The notes under the pieces: generated by a model
Told to the model about the DNA's origin: nothing
What the model saw: the letters and a program-made list of their open reading frames with translations, nothing else
The model's database searches: none
Source of the DNA: Geobacteraceae bacterium
GTDB lineage: Bacteria; Desulfobacterota; Desulfuromonadia; Geobacterales; Pseudopelobacteraceae
Reading direction: 5' to 3'
DNA length: 62,893 nt
Assembly (NCBI GenBank): GCA_025355965.1
Contig: JANXYR010000081.1
Coordinates: 1-62,893, forward strand
Shown here: piece by piece, positions 31,005-39,957 of the stretch
Layout of the letters: each line of letters begins with the position of its first letter
How positions within the stretch are numbered: position 1 is the stretch's first letter
Program-made: the position numbers and the translations under genes

Positions 31005-31835
31005 ATGGCAATTATCACCGTATCACGCGAAATGGGTACCGGAGCCTATCAGATTGCTTCTGAGATTGCCCAAAAACTCAAATATACCCTGATAGACGGG
31101 CCACGAATCAAATCACTTGCTGCCAAATACGGCCTTACCCCGGAAATGTTGCAAATGGTTGATGAAAAGCCACCTTCCTATGTCACGGCAGAAGACCGCA
31201 AACGCGCTGCAGCCCTTAATGCAATCGAATTGATTATTTTGGATCTTGCCCGCAAAGGTAATGTTGTTATTTATGGACGGGGCGGACAAGATCTGCTGAA
31301 AGGTTGTAATAATGTTCTCCGGCTCCGTTTTATTGCCGATTTCGAAGGTCGTGTAGAGCGGTTTGCTGAACGGGAGTGGATTGATCCTGATATGGCTCGT
31401 TCACTGATACGCCGCAGTGACCACCAACGTGGAGGTTTCATTCATTTCTATTTTGATCGTGACTGGCATGATCCAAACAATTATGACCTGGTATTTAACA
31501 CCTCCCGACTTTCACAATCAACAATTGTTGATTGTATTGCTGCAACAATAAAAGAGCCCGCCTTAAAAGATTCTGACAAATCCTCTGCTGCTGTAATAGA
31601 CTGCGTTATTTTATCAAAGAAAATCGAAACAGCGCTCCTGAACGCACCTGTATTAGAGGATTATCGTCCATTTACAATCTTAATTAACAAGGGCGCGGTG
31701 TCAATCAGTGGCTATATTGTTTCTGAAGCGCAGAAAGCCGCAGCCATAGCAATTGTCAAATCTATCAAGGGAGTTACGTCAGTCAACGAAGATATTCACG
31801 TGTTTGATTACAAGGCATATAAGGAAAAAATGTAG
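31005..31835 (+). CDS. Cytidylate kinase-like protein fused to a C-terminal BON domain
   Basis: Residues about 1-190 form a P-loop kinase domain of the cytidylate kinase-like family: TVSREMGTGAYQIASEIAQK at the nucleotide loop, GNVVIYGRGGQDLL, and REWIDPDMARSLIRRSDHQR in the lid region. Residues about 205-276 form a BON-type domain (AVSISGYIVSEAQKAAAIAI, KGVTSVNEDI), a small fold that usually binds lipid or ligands. The fusion suggests a ligand-regulated nucleotide or small-molecule kinase; the substrate is unknown. GGAGG lies 8 bp before the ATG. No Cmk housekeeping context (rpsA) is present. Confidence 0.8.
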   Translation: MAIITVSREMGTGAYQIASEIAQKLKYTLIDGPRIKSLAAKYGLTPEMLQMVDEKPPSYVTAEDRKRAAALNAIELIILDLARKGNVVIYGRGGQDLLKGCNNVLRLRFIADFEGRVERFAEREWIDPDMARSLIRRSDHQRGGFIHFYFDRDWHDPNNYDLVFNTSRLSQSTIVDCIAATIKEPALKDSDKSSAAVIDCVILSKKIETALLNAPVLEDYRPFTILINKGAVSISGYIVSEAQKAAAIAIVKSIKGVTSVNEDIHVFDYKAYKEKM

Positions 31836-31838
31836 CTA

Positions 31839-32693
31839 TTACCTTCTAATTTGCTGTATCCGTTCGTAAAGGGGGGCGAGCAGGGCGCTGTCAAAGCGCA
31901 TACCTTCTCGCCCTCTTCCAATTTCAAGCCCATCCTCGATCCCATGAAAATCTGAGCCTGCGGTTATTAAGAGTCCACTATCCACCGCGGTACGCCGCAG
32001 AAATTCAATTTCAAGCGGCCAACCCATATTGTTATAAACTTCAACACCATCTAGGCCCAACGAATGGAGATCTGCTATAACTGAAGCTAGGATATTGGTA
32101 TCTTTAGTGATACTGGTCGGGTGTGCAAGCACGGCAACACCACCGATACGATGGATTTGTGCTATGGCCTCATCCACCGGCCAATATTTTTTGGGAACAT
32201 TACAGGGCACAAGGTAGCGCCGAAATGCGTCTTCCACTGAGCCTGCATATCCACTTTTCAGTAATGCTCTGGCAATATGCGGGCGCCCAATAGAATCACG
32301 GGCAAAAGAGCGCACAAGATCACGATCCAATATAATGAGACCTTCAGCACTCAACAGTTCATTCACGCGGTCAAGTATTTCATCATTACGGCCATCACGG
32401 TGACGCCTGAAGCTGTCAAGATTTTGCAAGAATTCTTCATCTCTATAGTCAACACCATACCCAAGCAAATGAACATCTTGCCATTCATTAAACTGTACAG
32501 AAAGTTCGACGGCCGAAAGGACTTCAATACCAAAGTTTCCACCGGTTACCTCAGCTTCCTGAACACCGGCAACTGAATCGTGGTCAGCAACGGCAATTAC
32601 GCGCACATCGTTTTTAACTGCAAGAATAACAAGTTCGGAGGGGGTAAAAGCACCATCTGAAAAACTGGAGTGTATATGCAGATCAATATTCAT
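31839..32693 (-). CDS. PHP domain phosphoesterase
   Basis: This 284-residue PHP-family metallo-phosphoesterase carries the metal-binding motif set: DLHIHSSFSDGAFTP at the N-terminus, AVADHDSV, GRPHIARAL, LAHPTS, and GSDFHG near the C-terminus. Stand-alone PHP proteins of this size include 3',5'-nucleoside bisphosphate phosphatases related to RNase AM (YciV), the closest guess here. Its stop is 3 bp from the end of the converging kinase-BON gene. Confidence 0.85.
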   Translation of the reverse strand: MNIDLHIHSSFSDGAFTPSELVILAVKNDVRVIAVADHDSVAGVQEAEVTGGNFGIEVLSAVELSVQFNEWQDVHLLGYGVDYRDEEFLQNLDSFRRHRDGRNDEILDRVNELLSAEGLIILDRDLVRSFARDSIGRPHIARALLKSGYAGSVEDAFRRYLVPCNVPKKYWPVDEAIAQIHRIGGVAVLAHPTSITKDTNILASVIADLHSLGLDGVEVYNNMGWPLEIEFLRRTAVDSGLLITAGSDFHGIEDGLEIGRGREGMRFDSALLAPLYERIQQIRR

Positions 32694-32770
32694 GCAGGCA
32701 TACTAACCCGACAAAACAAAAAAGTAAAACCGCTATTGCAGAGCAATCAGGCATAGGATAGAATCTGAAC

Positions 32771-33427
32771 ATGAAAAGTGAAGACATACATACTGTTATA
32801 ACGACTCTACGCGAAGAATACAAAAATTGGCAAACGCCTGCCGTTACTATTGTCGCCCAATGTAACGGCAGCCCTTTCAAGGTCTTGATTTCCTGTATTA
32901 TATCGTTACGAACCAAAGATGAAGTGACGGCTTTGGCTTCTGAACGAATTTTTACACGTGCGCAAACACCTGAGGAGATGGCCGGACTATCTGCTGATGA
33001 AATATCGCAACTGATCTATCCAGCAGGGTTTTATCGAACCAAAGCGGCACAAATTTCCCTTTTATCCCAGAGGTTGGTTGAGGAATGCCACGGTATTGTA
33101 CCGGACAATATTGATGAGCTGCTCCGGTTTAAAGGTGTCGGACGTAAAACCGCCAATCTTGTTGTGACTCTCGGCTTTGGCAAACCCGGAATTTGCGTAG
33201 ACACTCACGTTCACCGTATATGCAACCGTTTAGGATATGTATCGACCAAAAACCCTGATGAGACGGAAAGGGTGTTGAGACTTCAACTCCCTCCTGAATA
33301 TTGGATCGAGATTAACGACCTAATGGTTGCATTCGGACAGAACCATTGCCACCCGGTTTCGCCACGCTGTTCAAGCTGCAGATTATCAGGCATTTGTGAC
33401 CGTATTGGCGTCAAAGCATTTCGCTGA
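32771..33427 (+). CDS. nth: Endonuclease III-like DNA glycosylase/AP lyase
   Basis: This base-excision repair enzyme removes oxidised pyrimidines. The 218-residue protein has the helix-hairpin-helix KGVGRKTANLVV with the catalytic lysine (Lys126), the catalytic aspartate in VDTHVHRI (Asp144), and a C-terminal [4Fe-4S] motif with spacing C-x6-C-x2-C-x5-C (residues ~196-212). LRTKDEV replaces the usual LSAQTTD stretch, a difference shared with a subset of Nth proteins, so substrate range may differ. The site before the ATG is weak. Confidence 0.9.
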   Translation: MKSEDIHTVITTLREEYKNWQTPAVTIVAQCNGSPFKVLISCIISLRTKDEVTALASERIFTRAQTPEEMAGLSADEISQLIYPAGFYRTKAAQISLLSQRLVEECHGIVPDNIDELLRFKGVGRKTANLVVTLGFGKPGICVDTHVHRICNRLGYVSTKNPDETERVLRLQLPPEYWIEINDLMVAFGQNHCHPVSPRCSSCRLSGICDRIGVKAFR

Positions 33428-33562
33428 TATAAAATGACAAACAGGATGACTTCTACCTGTACTAAAAATAACAGAGCTATCGTATTTGATTATTGCCAGC
33501 CGGCAAAAACTCATATAAAATGAAACACTATTTTATAGCAACCGACCTACAGGAGGTATTGC

Positions 33563-34432
33563 ATGTTACTACAAAAAATTGGTTTTATTGGACTTGGTAC
33601 AGTTGGACGACATATGGCTGCAAATTTAGCCAAAGGGAGCTATGAGCTGACCGTGTATGATACTGAGCTAGCAATCGTACAGGAGCTAGCTGTATCTGGA
33701 GTCAAAGCGGCGTCTTCAGCACTTGAAGCGGCCAAGGGGCAGGATCTTGTCATCGCCATCGTTCCCGAAGGGATCGAATTGGGGCCACTCTTTTTTGGTG
33801 ACAAAGGGATTCTGGCCGGAATCGATAGTGGGACGATCCTCGCCGATATGGGGTCACATTCTCTTGAAACAACGATGAAGCTGTTTGAAGAATGTAACAA
33901 GAAGAACGTTCAATACCTCGATGCACCGGTATGGGGGAGCAAAGACCACGCTGTCAATGGGCTTATGACGATCATCACCGCCGGCGACCAATCTCTTGTG
34001 GGTAAATGTAGAGAACCATTCTCCTTTTTTGGACTTAATACAATTCATGTAGGCAAAATTGGCGACGCAACCAAGATGAAATTTATTGTTAATCTGGTGC
34101 AGGCTGAATTAGTACAGGTACTGGCAGAAGGCTTGGTATTTGGAGAAAAAATGGGGTTCACCGCCGATAAGATTCTGGAGGTACTAGATACTAGAGGTGT
34201 CGCATCACCACTTTTCCATCTAAAGGGACGTGCAATGGCCCGTGGCGATTTCTCCCGCAGCCTGGCCCTTAAATATGTCAACGATCAGATGCATATGGTC
34301 ATGAATGCCGCCAGACTTCTCGGCCTGACGCTACCGGCGGCAGAATCGGCCAGCAAGGTATATCAGGCGGGGGTCGATGCCGGTCTTGGAGAAGAGGATT
34401 TTTCAGCAGTCATTAAAGTTCTGCGCAAGTAA
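33563..34432 (+). CDS. NAD(P)-dependent beta-hydroxyacid dehydrogenase-family reductase (GLYR-type)
   Basis: This 289-residue protein has an N-terminal Rossmann domain (IGFIGLGTVGRHMAANL) and the helical C-terminal domain with catalytic Lys171 (GDATKMKFIVN). It resembles the glyoxylate/succinic semialdehyde reductases known from Geobacter. The substrate-binding motif, normally DAPVSGS, reads DAPVWGS here, putting a bulky Trp124 at the carboxylate-binding site, so the substrate may differ. A perfect AGGAGG site precedes the ATG. It has its own terminator. Confidence 0.85.
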   Translation: MLLQKIGFIGLGTVGRHMAANLAKGSYELTVYDTELAIVQELAVSGVKAASSALEAAKGQDLVIAIVPEGIELGPLFFGDKGILAGIDSGTILADMGSHSLETTMKLFEECNKKNVQYLDAPVWGSKDHAVNGLMTIITAGDQSLVGKCREPFSFFGLNTIHVGKIGDATKMKFIVNLVQAELVQVLAEGLVFGEKMGFTADKILEVLDTRGVASPLFHLKGRAMARGDFSRSLALKYVNDQMHMVMNAARLLGLTLPAAESASKVYQAGVDAGLGEEDFSAVIKVLRK

Positions 34433-34461
34433 AATACGGCACTGTATTTGTTTCTACATCA

Positions 34462-34490
34462 GGCGTCCAATACTTTGGGCGCCTTTTTTT
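34462..34490 (+). terminator. Terminator of the GLYR-type reductase gene
   Basis: GGCGTCCAA pairs with TTGGGCGCC (one G-U pair) around a TACT loop and is followed by seven Ts. The T-run abuts the start of hairpin repeat copy C. Confidence 0.9.
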
Positions 34491-34563
34491 AGTACGTTAG
34501 AAGTTTTTTCTGCGGGTTCTGGCAGAAAATAACTTTGTTAACGCACTTATTTTGTTTTAGGGT
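34490..34563 (+). repeat. Dispersed hairpin repeat, copy C (ruvC leader)
   Basis: It starts TTAGTACGTTAGAAGTTTTT and CTGCGGG, turns, and returns through GGCAGAAAATAACTTTGTTA and ACGCACTTATTTTGTTTTAG. The two halves are imperfectly complementary. It ends about 16 bp before the ruvC start and so forms the ruvC 5' leader, the same arrangement as copy A at msrA. Start and end blocks match copies D and E. Confidence 0.82.
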
Positions 34564-34579
34564 GTCAAAGGAACCGGAC

Positions 34580-35116
34580 ATGATTGTTCTCGGCATAGAT
34601 CCCGGCTCACGTATTACCGGTTACGGTATTGTGCAGAAGGTCGGCAATCGCCTTGTTCACATTGATAATGGCGCTATTTTTACTGATACAGCGATAGACT
34701 TCCCCGGACGGCTTAAAAAGATATTTGACGGTCTTCTGGAAGTTATTGCTCAATATCACCCCGATGAGGTCGCGGTCGAGAACATTTTTTTTGCGACCAA
34801 TCCCCAGAGCGCCCTCAAGCTGGGGCAGGCCCGTGGGGCCGCCATTGTCGCGGCGGTACATTGCGGCTTACCTGTCGCTGAATACAGTGCGCTGCAGGTT
34901 AAGCAGGCAGTAGTTGGTCAGGGAAAAGCAGAGAAAGAGCAAGTACAAAAAATGGTCAAGGCACTGCTCGGTTTACCGGAAATCGCCCAGCCTGACGCAT
35001 CTGACGCACTTGCAGTTGCAATCTGCCACATCAACTCATTCAATATAAAACAGATATCCGGTAGCAATATCATCACTAATAAACAAAAAACATCATGGAG
35101 GGACATGAAGCTATGA
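34580..35116 (+). CDS. ruvC: Holliday junction endonuclease RuvC
   Basis: RuvC resolves Holliday junctions made during recombination. The 178-residue protein has its acidic catalytic set: Asp7 in [12 protein letters not shown], Glu67 in VAVENIFF, and Asp139/Asp142 in [11 protein letters not shown] start at the ATG 7 bp after AAGGA; an in-frame ATG 15 codons upstream would read through the hairpin repeat. Its TGA overlaps the ruvA ATG (ATGA). Confidence 0.97.
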   Translation: MIVLGIDPGSRITGYGIVQKVGNRLVHIDNGAIFTDTAIDFPGRLKKIFDGLLEVIAQYHPDEVAVENIFFATNPQSALKLGQARGAAIVAAVHCGLPVAEYSALQVKQAVVGQGKAEKEQVQKMVKALLGLPEIAQPDASDALAVAICHINSFNIKQISGSNIITNKQKTSWRDMKL

Positions 35117-35712
35117 TTGCACTTCTGACCGGTCTGATCGCCCATAAATCACCTGACCATATCGTACTCAACGTACAGGGTGTCGGCTACCGGGTGCACA
35201 TTCCTTTTTCGACTTACTATGAGCTCCCTGAAGAGGGTGGCACAACATCGCTGCACATCCACACCAGTGTCAGAGAGGATGCAATACTGCTTTACGGATT
35301 CCGCACACGGCTGGAAAAATCCTTCTTCCAGATGCTGATCGCAGTTTCCGGCGTAGGCCCCAAACTGGCCCGCGATATCCTCTCAAACATTCAACCCGGC
35401 CCACTGGCTCAGGCTTTAGCACAGAGCGATCTTGGCAAACTTTCAACCATTCCCGGGATCGGTAAAAAAACGGCTGAACGGCTGGTGCTGGAGCTGAAAG
35501 ATAAAGTTGGCAAATTGGATTTATCATCACTTCCTGCAACCGATGCCAGGGTGATACCGGCTGATGATGTTACAGAGGATGTAATTTCAGCATTGCTTAA
35601 TCTTGGTTATAAGGAACCGCAAGTACGAAAAGCGCTTGCTGGGTTGGACGCTGGCGGAGGCGTTTCTGTGGAAGGGCTTCTGAAACAGGCTCTAAAAACA
35701 CTGATGCGGTGA
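35113..35712 (+). CDS. ruvA: Holliday junction DNA helicase subunit RuvA
   Basis: RuvA binds four-way junctions and loads RuvB. The 199-residue protein has the OB domain ([20 protein letters not shown]), two helix-hairpin-helix motifs ([13 protein letters not shown] and [20 protein letters not shown]) and the RuvB-binding C-terminal domain. The ATG overlaps the ruvC stop. The CGG-TGA end of the gene coincides with the start of a tRNA-Pro 3'-end copy. ruvB, which often follows, is not in the next kilobase. Confidence 0.96.
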   Translation: MIALLTGLIAHKSPDHIVLNVQGVGYRVHIPFSTYYELPEEGGTTSLHIHTSVREDAILLYGFRTRLEKSFFQMLIAVSGVGPKLARDILSNIQPGPLAQALAQSDLGKLSTIPGIGKKTAERLVLELKDKVGKLDLSSLPATDARVIPADDVTEDVISALLNLGYKEPQVRKALAGLDAGGGVSVEGLLKQALKTLMR

Positions 35713-35735
35713 GACTGTAGCGAACCAGCGACCCC
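35707..35735 (-). repeat. Partial tRNA-Pro 3' end (direct repeat, att-like)
   Basis: 29 bases at 35707-35735 match the start of the plus-strand image of tRNA-Pro at 36648-36677: CGGTGAGACTG, a short mismatch, then CGAACCAGCGACCCC (about 27 of 30 positions). This is the acceptor and T-arm portion of the tRNA, in the same orientation as the intact gene 940 bp away. Integrases commonly target tRNA 3' ends and leave such duplications. The ruvA stop codon lies in this copy. Confidence 0.8.
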
Positions 35736-35984
35736 AAATAATGTTTCACAATGTTTATGCCCTTATCACAAAAGTACTTGCTGGATCGCCAATGCGTTTA
35801 TGGGGTGGTTGAGTCATTCTGGATATACCGCCGACGAGTGCAAAGAGATTGCCAAGCAGATGTTGCATCCGGTATGCGAAAGTGATAATGAAGCGGGGTG
35901 GGAAACGAGGTTATCAAAAAATTGAAGGATTCCGTGTAAACTTGAAATATGTCTAAAGAAGAGTCCCCTTGAGGAGGAGTCGCA

Positions 35985-36572
35985 ATGGCATCTAAAAAAA
36001 TAAACGTAATTGTCTGGTTGATAAAATCAGCTGAGCTTGATGTGGTCAAACAAAGCTGTATTTCAAACCTTGTTGGGCTCCATTTTGACCTTATATATAC
36101 AATGCCTTATGCCATGTGCTTAAATACTATTTCTGAAATATTTTCAACACTGGAAATTGAGGACGACAAAAACATAATTTCTACATCCCGCTTTAGCAAT
36201 GCTGGGCTTGTAACTAGTGAAGAAATGGAGGCACTACAAAATAGTGTGGCTACTTTCGCGAAGAACACACCCATCACTGTTGATATCTGGCAAGAAGTTG
36301 CCAAAAGCTATTTTGAAATGTCGGTAAGGAAAGCAACTGCAAGTATCAACAAAACTTTTGCTGAACTGGCTAAGATGCCGGGGAATTCTTTTACACTTCT
36401 GGTTGTCAACAACGACAGAATGCCGCTATTGGAATTGATGGCAGCGCCGCTCAACAAGGCGCTCAATATTCCTTCTGACGGAGAACTTATCCAACTGCGT
36501 TTTGAGGGGTCGATTGGCGCAAAAAAAGCCGACATAAAGCTTGTCTATGCCTCACTTCATCCAGTGCAATAA
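35985..36572 (+). CDS. Hypothetical protein in the tRNA-Pro-bounded segment
   Basis: This 195-residue protein has no signal peptide and I cannot place it in a family with confidence. The order of a start-strand (INVIVWLIKSAELDV), a middle with EEMEALQNSV, and a late strand-turn (FTLLVVNNDRMPLLELM) faintly recalls histidine-phosphatase-like folds, but the catalytic RHG and His are absent. A strong GAGGAGG site precedes the ATG, so it is probably expressed. It is the only gene between the tRNA-Pro copy and tRNA-Pro itself. Confidence 0.65.
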   Translation: MASKKINVIVWLIKSAELDVVKQSCISNLVGLHFDLIYTMPYAMCLNTISEIFSTLEIEDDKNIISTSRFSNAGLVTSEEMEALQNSVATFAKNTPITVDIWQEVAKSYFEMSVRKATASINKTFAELAKMPGNSFTLLVVNNDRMPLLELMAAPLNKALNIPSDGELIQLRFEGSIGAKKADIKLVYASLHPVQ

Positions 36573-36601
36573 CATAACAAGAGACAAAGGCAAGACACCA
36601 C

Positions 36602-36633
36602 AAAAAAGGGATTACAGAATAAACTGTAACCCC
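36602..36633 (-). terminator. Terminator of tRNA-Pro
   Basis: On the minus strand GGGGTTACAG and CTGTAATCCC form a 10-bp stem (one G-U or mismatch pair) with a TTTATT loop, followed by TTTTTT. It lies 11 bp after the encoded CCA. Confidence 0.88.
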
Positions 36634-36643
36634 TTGAATTTGC

Positions 36644-36720
36644 TGGTCGGTGAGACTGGAATCGAACCAGCGACCCCCTGCTCCCAAGGCAGGTGCGCTA
36701 CCAGGCTGCGCTACTCACCG
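36644..36720 (-). tRNA. tRNA-Pro (TGG anticodon)
   Basis: The minus strand reads acceptor CGGTGAG/CTCACCG, D-arm GCGC...GCGC, anticodon stem CCTGC/GCAGG with loop CTTGGGA (anticodon TGG), T-arm CTGG-TTCGATT-CCAG, discriminator A and encoded CCA. Its 3' end is duplicated at 35707. Confidence 0.96.
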
Positions 36721-36733
36721 ACGAAAGAGTGAT

Positions 36734-36762
36734 TGTATAGCATAGCTGTTATTGCTATGCAA
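36734..36762 (-). promoter_or_regulatory. Sigma-70-type promoter of tRNA-Pro
   Basis: On the minus strand TTGCAT (36762-36757) and TATACA (36739-36734) are 17 bp apart and end 13 bp before the tRNA. The spacer carries an inverted repeat CATAGC/GCTATG. Confidence 0.7.
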
Positions 36763-36832
36763 GATAATATTTACCACCACATCATTTTCCGCTCCAACAA
36801 AGGACGCTATTCACTCACAAGGGAATAGCAAT

Positions 36833-38710
36833 TCAGATTACACTCTTTAGAAAACTGCGAATAGACAAAGTAATTCCAGCGCAATCTAACCCCAACATAG
36901 TACGCAGTTCATGCTGTTCGCCCTGTGGAATATAGGAATCTGGATACCCGAGGCGCAGAACTCGTATCCCATTCAGGCCACGCAGTTCAAGCAGTTCCAG
37001 CACAGCAGAGCCAAAGCCTCCTTGCAGTGCGTTTTCCTCGATGGTCACTAAAATTCCACATTTTTCTGCCAATGCAATGATTAATGTTTCATCAAGCGGC
37101 TTTACAAATCGAGCGTTTACTACAGTCAGTGCAATGCCTTCTGTATCCAGGACAGCAGCAGCCTCGAACGCCGGATTTACCATTGTACCAAGAGCAATTA
37201 TTGCGGCAGCATCTCCTTTTCGCAGCACTTCGGCACGCCCGACCGGAATAATATCAAAAGTTTGATCTAACGCCACACCATAGCCATTTCCGCGAGGGTA
37301 GCGTACAGCAGCTGGAGTTCCTAGATTGATCGCGGTTGCCAGCATATGCTGTAATTCGTTTTCATCTTTGGGGGCCATCAGGGTCAGGTTGGGAAGATGA
37401 CGAAGATATGAAAGATCAAAAGCTCCGTGATGTGTCGGGCCGTCGCTACCAACAACCCCGCCGCGATCGATGGCGAACGTGACCGGCAGGTTTTGCTGAC
37501 AAACATCATGACAAACCTGATCATAGGCGCGCTGCAAAAAGCTGGAATATACGGCAAAAACAGGGCGGTAACCGCCAACAGCCAGACCTGCGGCAAAAGT
37601 GACGCCATGCTGTTCGGCTATTCCGACATCAAAAAAACGCTCTGGAAACTCTTTGGAGAATGCGGCAAGGCCGGTACCATCCGGCATTGCTGCAGTGATA
37701 GCGGCAATCTGATCATCCTCAGCAGCCAATTTGCATAGCGCAGCACCAAAGACCGCGGTATATGAAGCGGCACCCCCTTTTCCTTTGAGTACCTTGCCGG
37801 TCTTAATTTCGAATGGCCCGACTCCATGATACAGTGCCGGGTTATCTTCAGCTGGCTTGTACCCCATCCCTTTTTTAGTCAGGACGTGGATAAGAACCGC
37901 ATTGTCAAATTTCTTTACGTTTTCAAGTGTCTCGATAAGTGCCGGCAGATCATGTCCATCAATCGGCCCGATGTACTCAAAACCAAACGCCTCAAAAAGC
38001 ATTCCGGGTGTTAAAAGGCCTTTGAATGACTCCTCCATCTTGCGGGCTACGTGGAGTAAACCTTTGCCCACTTCTAGCTTTTTGAGAAACGATTCAGTAT
38101 TTTTCTTAAAACGCTGAACAAACTCGCTTGATGCCGTGCGGATCAGAAAATTGGACAGAGCTCCGACATTTTCTGCTATCGACATCTCGTTATCGTTCAG
38201 GATAATTATCATGTCCTTGTTGAGATGCCCGGCGTGATTAATCCCCTCATAGGCAATGCCACCGGTCATGGAACCGTCACCGATAACCGCCAGCACTTTG
38301 CCTTTACGTCCAACCAAGTCCCTGGCAACCGCAAAACCGGTAGCAGCTGATATCGATGTGGATGAGTGTCCGACATCAAATGAATCATGGCACGACTCAT
38401 TACGCTTTGGAAAACCGCTTATGCCATCTAGAGTGCGCAATGTGCTAAAGCTGTCACGGCGACCGGTCAGCAGCTTGTGAGCATACGCCTGATGGCCCAC
38501 ATCCCAGACAATTTTATCAGCTGGTGTAGTAAAAACCTTGTGAAGGGCAATAGTTAATTCCACAACCCCCAGAGATGGCGCCAGATGCCCGCCATTAACT
38601 GCGCAGGTTTGGATGATGGTCCGCCGCAAATCAGCAGCAAGCTCAGGAAGCCGCGAAACTGAAAGACGCTTGAGATCTTCAGGGGAATTTATTGTTTCAA
38701 GAATCGACAT
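36833..38710 (-). CDS. dxs: 1-deoxy-D-xylulose-5-phosphate synthase
   Basis: Dxs condenses pyruvate and glyceraldehyde 3-phosphate, the entry step of the MEP isoprenoid pathway. The 625-residue protein has the thiamine-diphosphate motif [13 protein letters not shown], the early [17 protein letters not shown], and the C-terminal transketolase domains ([20 protein letters not shown]). I start at ATG giving [20 protein letters not shown]; the frame runs 32 codons further upstream but into ispA and lacks a site. It is the last gene of xseA-xseB-ispA-dxs. Confidence 0.96.
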   Translation of the reverse strand: MSILETINSPEDLKRLSVSRLPELAADLRRTIIQTCAVNGGHLAPSLGVVELTIALHKVFTTPADKIVWDVGHQAYAHKLLTGRRDSFSTLRTLDGISGFPKRNESCHDSFDVGHSSTSISAATGFAVARDLVGRKGKVLAVIGDGSMTGGIAYEGINHAGHLNKDMIIILNDNEMSIAENVGALSNFLIRTASSEFVQRFKKNTESFLKKLEVGKGLLHVARKMEESFKGLLTPGMLFEAFGFEYIGPIDGHDLPALIETLENVKKFDNAVLIHVLTKKGMGYKPAEDNPALYHGVGPFEIKTGKVLKGKGGAASYTAVFGAALCKLAAEDDQIAAITAAMPDGTGLAAFSKEFPERFFDVGIAEQHGVTFAAGLAVGGYRPVFAVYSSFLQRAYDQVCHDVCQQNLPVTFAIDRGGVVGSDGPTHHGAFDLSYLRHLPNLTLMAPKDENELQHMLATAINLGTPAAVRYPRGNGYGVALDQTFDIIPVGRAEVLRKGDAAAIIALGTMVNPAFEAAAVLDTEGIALTVVNARFVKPLDETLIIALAEKCGILVTIEENALQGGFGSAVLELLELRGLNGIRVLRLGYPDSYIPQGEQHELRTMLGLDCAGITLSIRSFLKSVI

Positions 38711-38744
38711 AGACAAACCCGTCTTTATTCTGATTGTGGTAGTT

Positions 38745-39638
38745 TCAGCTTCTACGCTGCACAATGTACCTTGCAATTTCCCGTAGCGGTTCGGCCTCAA
38801 CACCAAAAATTTCCAGAGCGCTTAAAGCCTCGTTCATCATCGATTGAGCCTCTTCTTTGGCGGCAGCCAGCCCCATCACAGCGGGATAAGTAGCCTTGCC
38901 TCGGGCTTGGTCACTACCGGCATCCTTGCCAATTTCCTCGGTTGTACCCTCAATATCGAGGATATCATCAGCAATCTGGAAGGCCAGGCCAGCAGCTTCA
39001 CCATAGCGGGTGATCGCCGCCAGCTTTTGATCAGTGGCGCCCGCCAGGAGCGCTCCGGCCACGACCGATGCCTTGATCAGCGCCCCGGTTTTATGAGTAT
39101 GAATATACTGAACGGTCGCCAAATCAATATCCTGACGCCCTTCACTCTCCATATCGATTACCTGACCGCCAACCATGCCGTAGGAACCGGCGCAGGTTGC
39201 AATCTCGTGGATAACAGCCAGTAGTCCGGCGTGTTCGCAACTACCGGCAAAACGAGGGTCGCTGGTCAGTTTGAAGGCCTCAGTCAGAAGAGCATCGCCG
39301 GCAAGAATAGCTATCGCCTCGCCAAAAACCTTATGATTAGTCGGATTTCCGCGCCTGAAATCATCATCATCCATGGCCGGAAGATCGTCATGAATCAGTG
39401 AATATGTGTGAATCATTTCCATGGCACATGCTGCCGGAATGGCAAGCTCAGGATCGCCGCCAACAGCTTGGCAGGCGGCCAGCATCAAAATTGGCCGCAC
39501 ACGCTTACCACCGGCAAAGACCGAATAACGCATAGCTTTGTGGAGACTATGCGGCAACTCCGTTTCTTTCGGAAGAAAACGATCAAGCGCCGTATCTATA
39601 AGTGCACAATGCTCTTTTAAATATGCTTTCAGATCCAT
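38745..39638 (-). CDS. ispA: Farnesyl/geranylgeranyl diphosphate synthase
   Basis: This 297-residue short-chain polyprenyl diphosphate synthase uses isopentenyl diphosphate from the pathway begun by dxs. The first aspartate-rich motif [14 protein letters not shown] and the second ([12 protein letters not shown]) are intact. I start at [11 protein letters not shown], with AAAGGAAG upstream, rather than at an ATG 20 codons earlier inside the intergenic gap. It lies 31 bp after xseB and 34 bp before dxs. Confidence 0.95.
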   Translation of the reverse strand: MDLKAYLKEHCALIDTALDRFLPKETELPHSLHKAMRYSVFAGGKRVRPILMLAACQAVGGDPELAIPAACAMEMIHTYSLIHDDLPAMDDDDFRRGNPTNHKVFGEAIAILAGDALLTEAFKLTSDPRFAGSCEHAGLLAVIHEIATCAGSYGMVGGQVIDMESEGRQDIDLATVQYIHTHKTGALIKASVVAGALLAGATDQKLAAITRYGEAAGLAFQIADDILDIEGTTEEIGKDAGSDQARGKATYPAVMGLAAAKEEAQSMMNEALSALEIFGVEAEPLREIARYIVQRRS

Positions 39639-39669
39639 CAATTGCTTCCTTTCTGTTCTACCAATGATA

Positions 39670-39900
39670 TCAGTCTTCTGCGGATTCAAATGGCTCACGT
39701 GTCAGTGAACCATCCTTCTGTTTCAGTAGAATTTCCACCCGCCGTTCGGCATCGTCAAGCCTGCTTGAACAGAAAGCAGAGTGCTTCACCCCCTCTTCAA
39801 AGGCTTTCAAGGAGTCCTCCAGCGTAAGCGACCCGGTTTCCAGGCGTTTTACAATTTCTTCCAGTTTTTTAAGGGACGCTTCAAACTTATCAGTAGCCAT
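39670..39900 (-). CDS. xseB: Exodeoxyribonuclease VII small subunit
   Basis: This 76-residue helical protein has the XseB signature FEASLKKLEEIVKRLETGSL...LEDSLKAFEEGVK. It assembles with XseA in exonuclease VII. Length is normal. It lies between xseA and ispA as in many proteobacteria. Confidence 0.95.
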   Translation of the reverse strand: MATDKFEASLKKLEEIVKRLETGSLTLEDSLKAFEEGVKHSAFCSSRLDDAERRVEILLKQKDGSLTREPFESAED

Positions 39901-39957
39901 AGCCGGGATCTCTCTTAATCGAAATTTTGTAATTGTATACAGGAACAGCTCTGGGCG

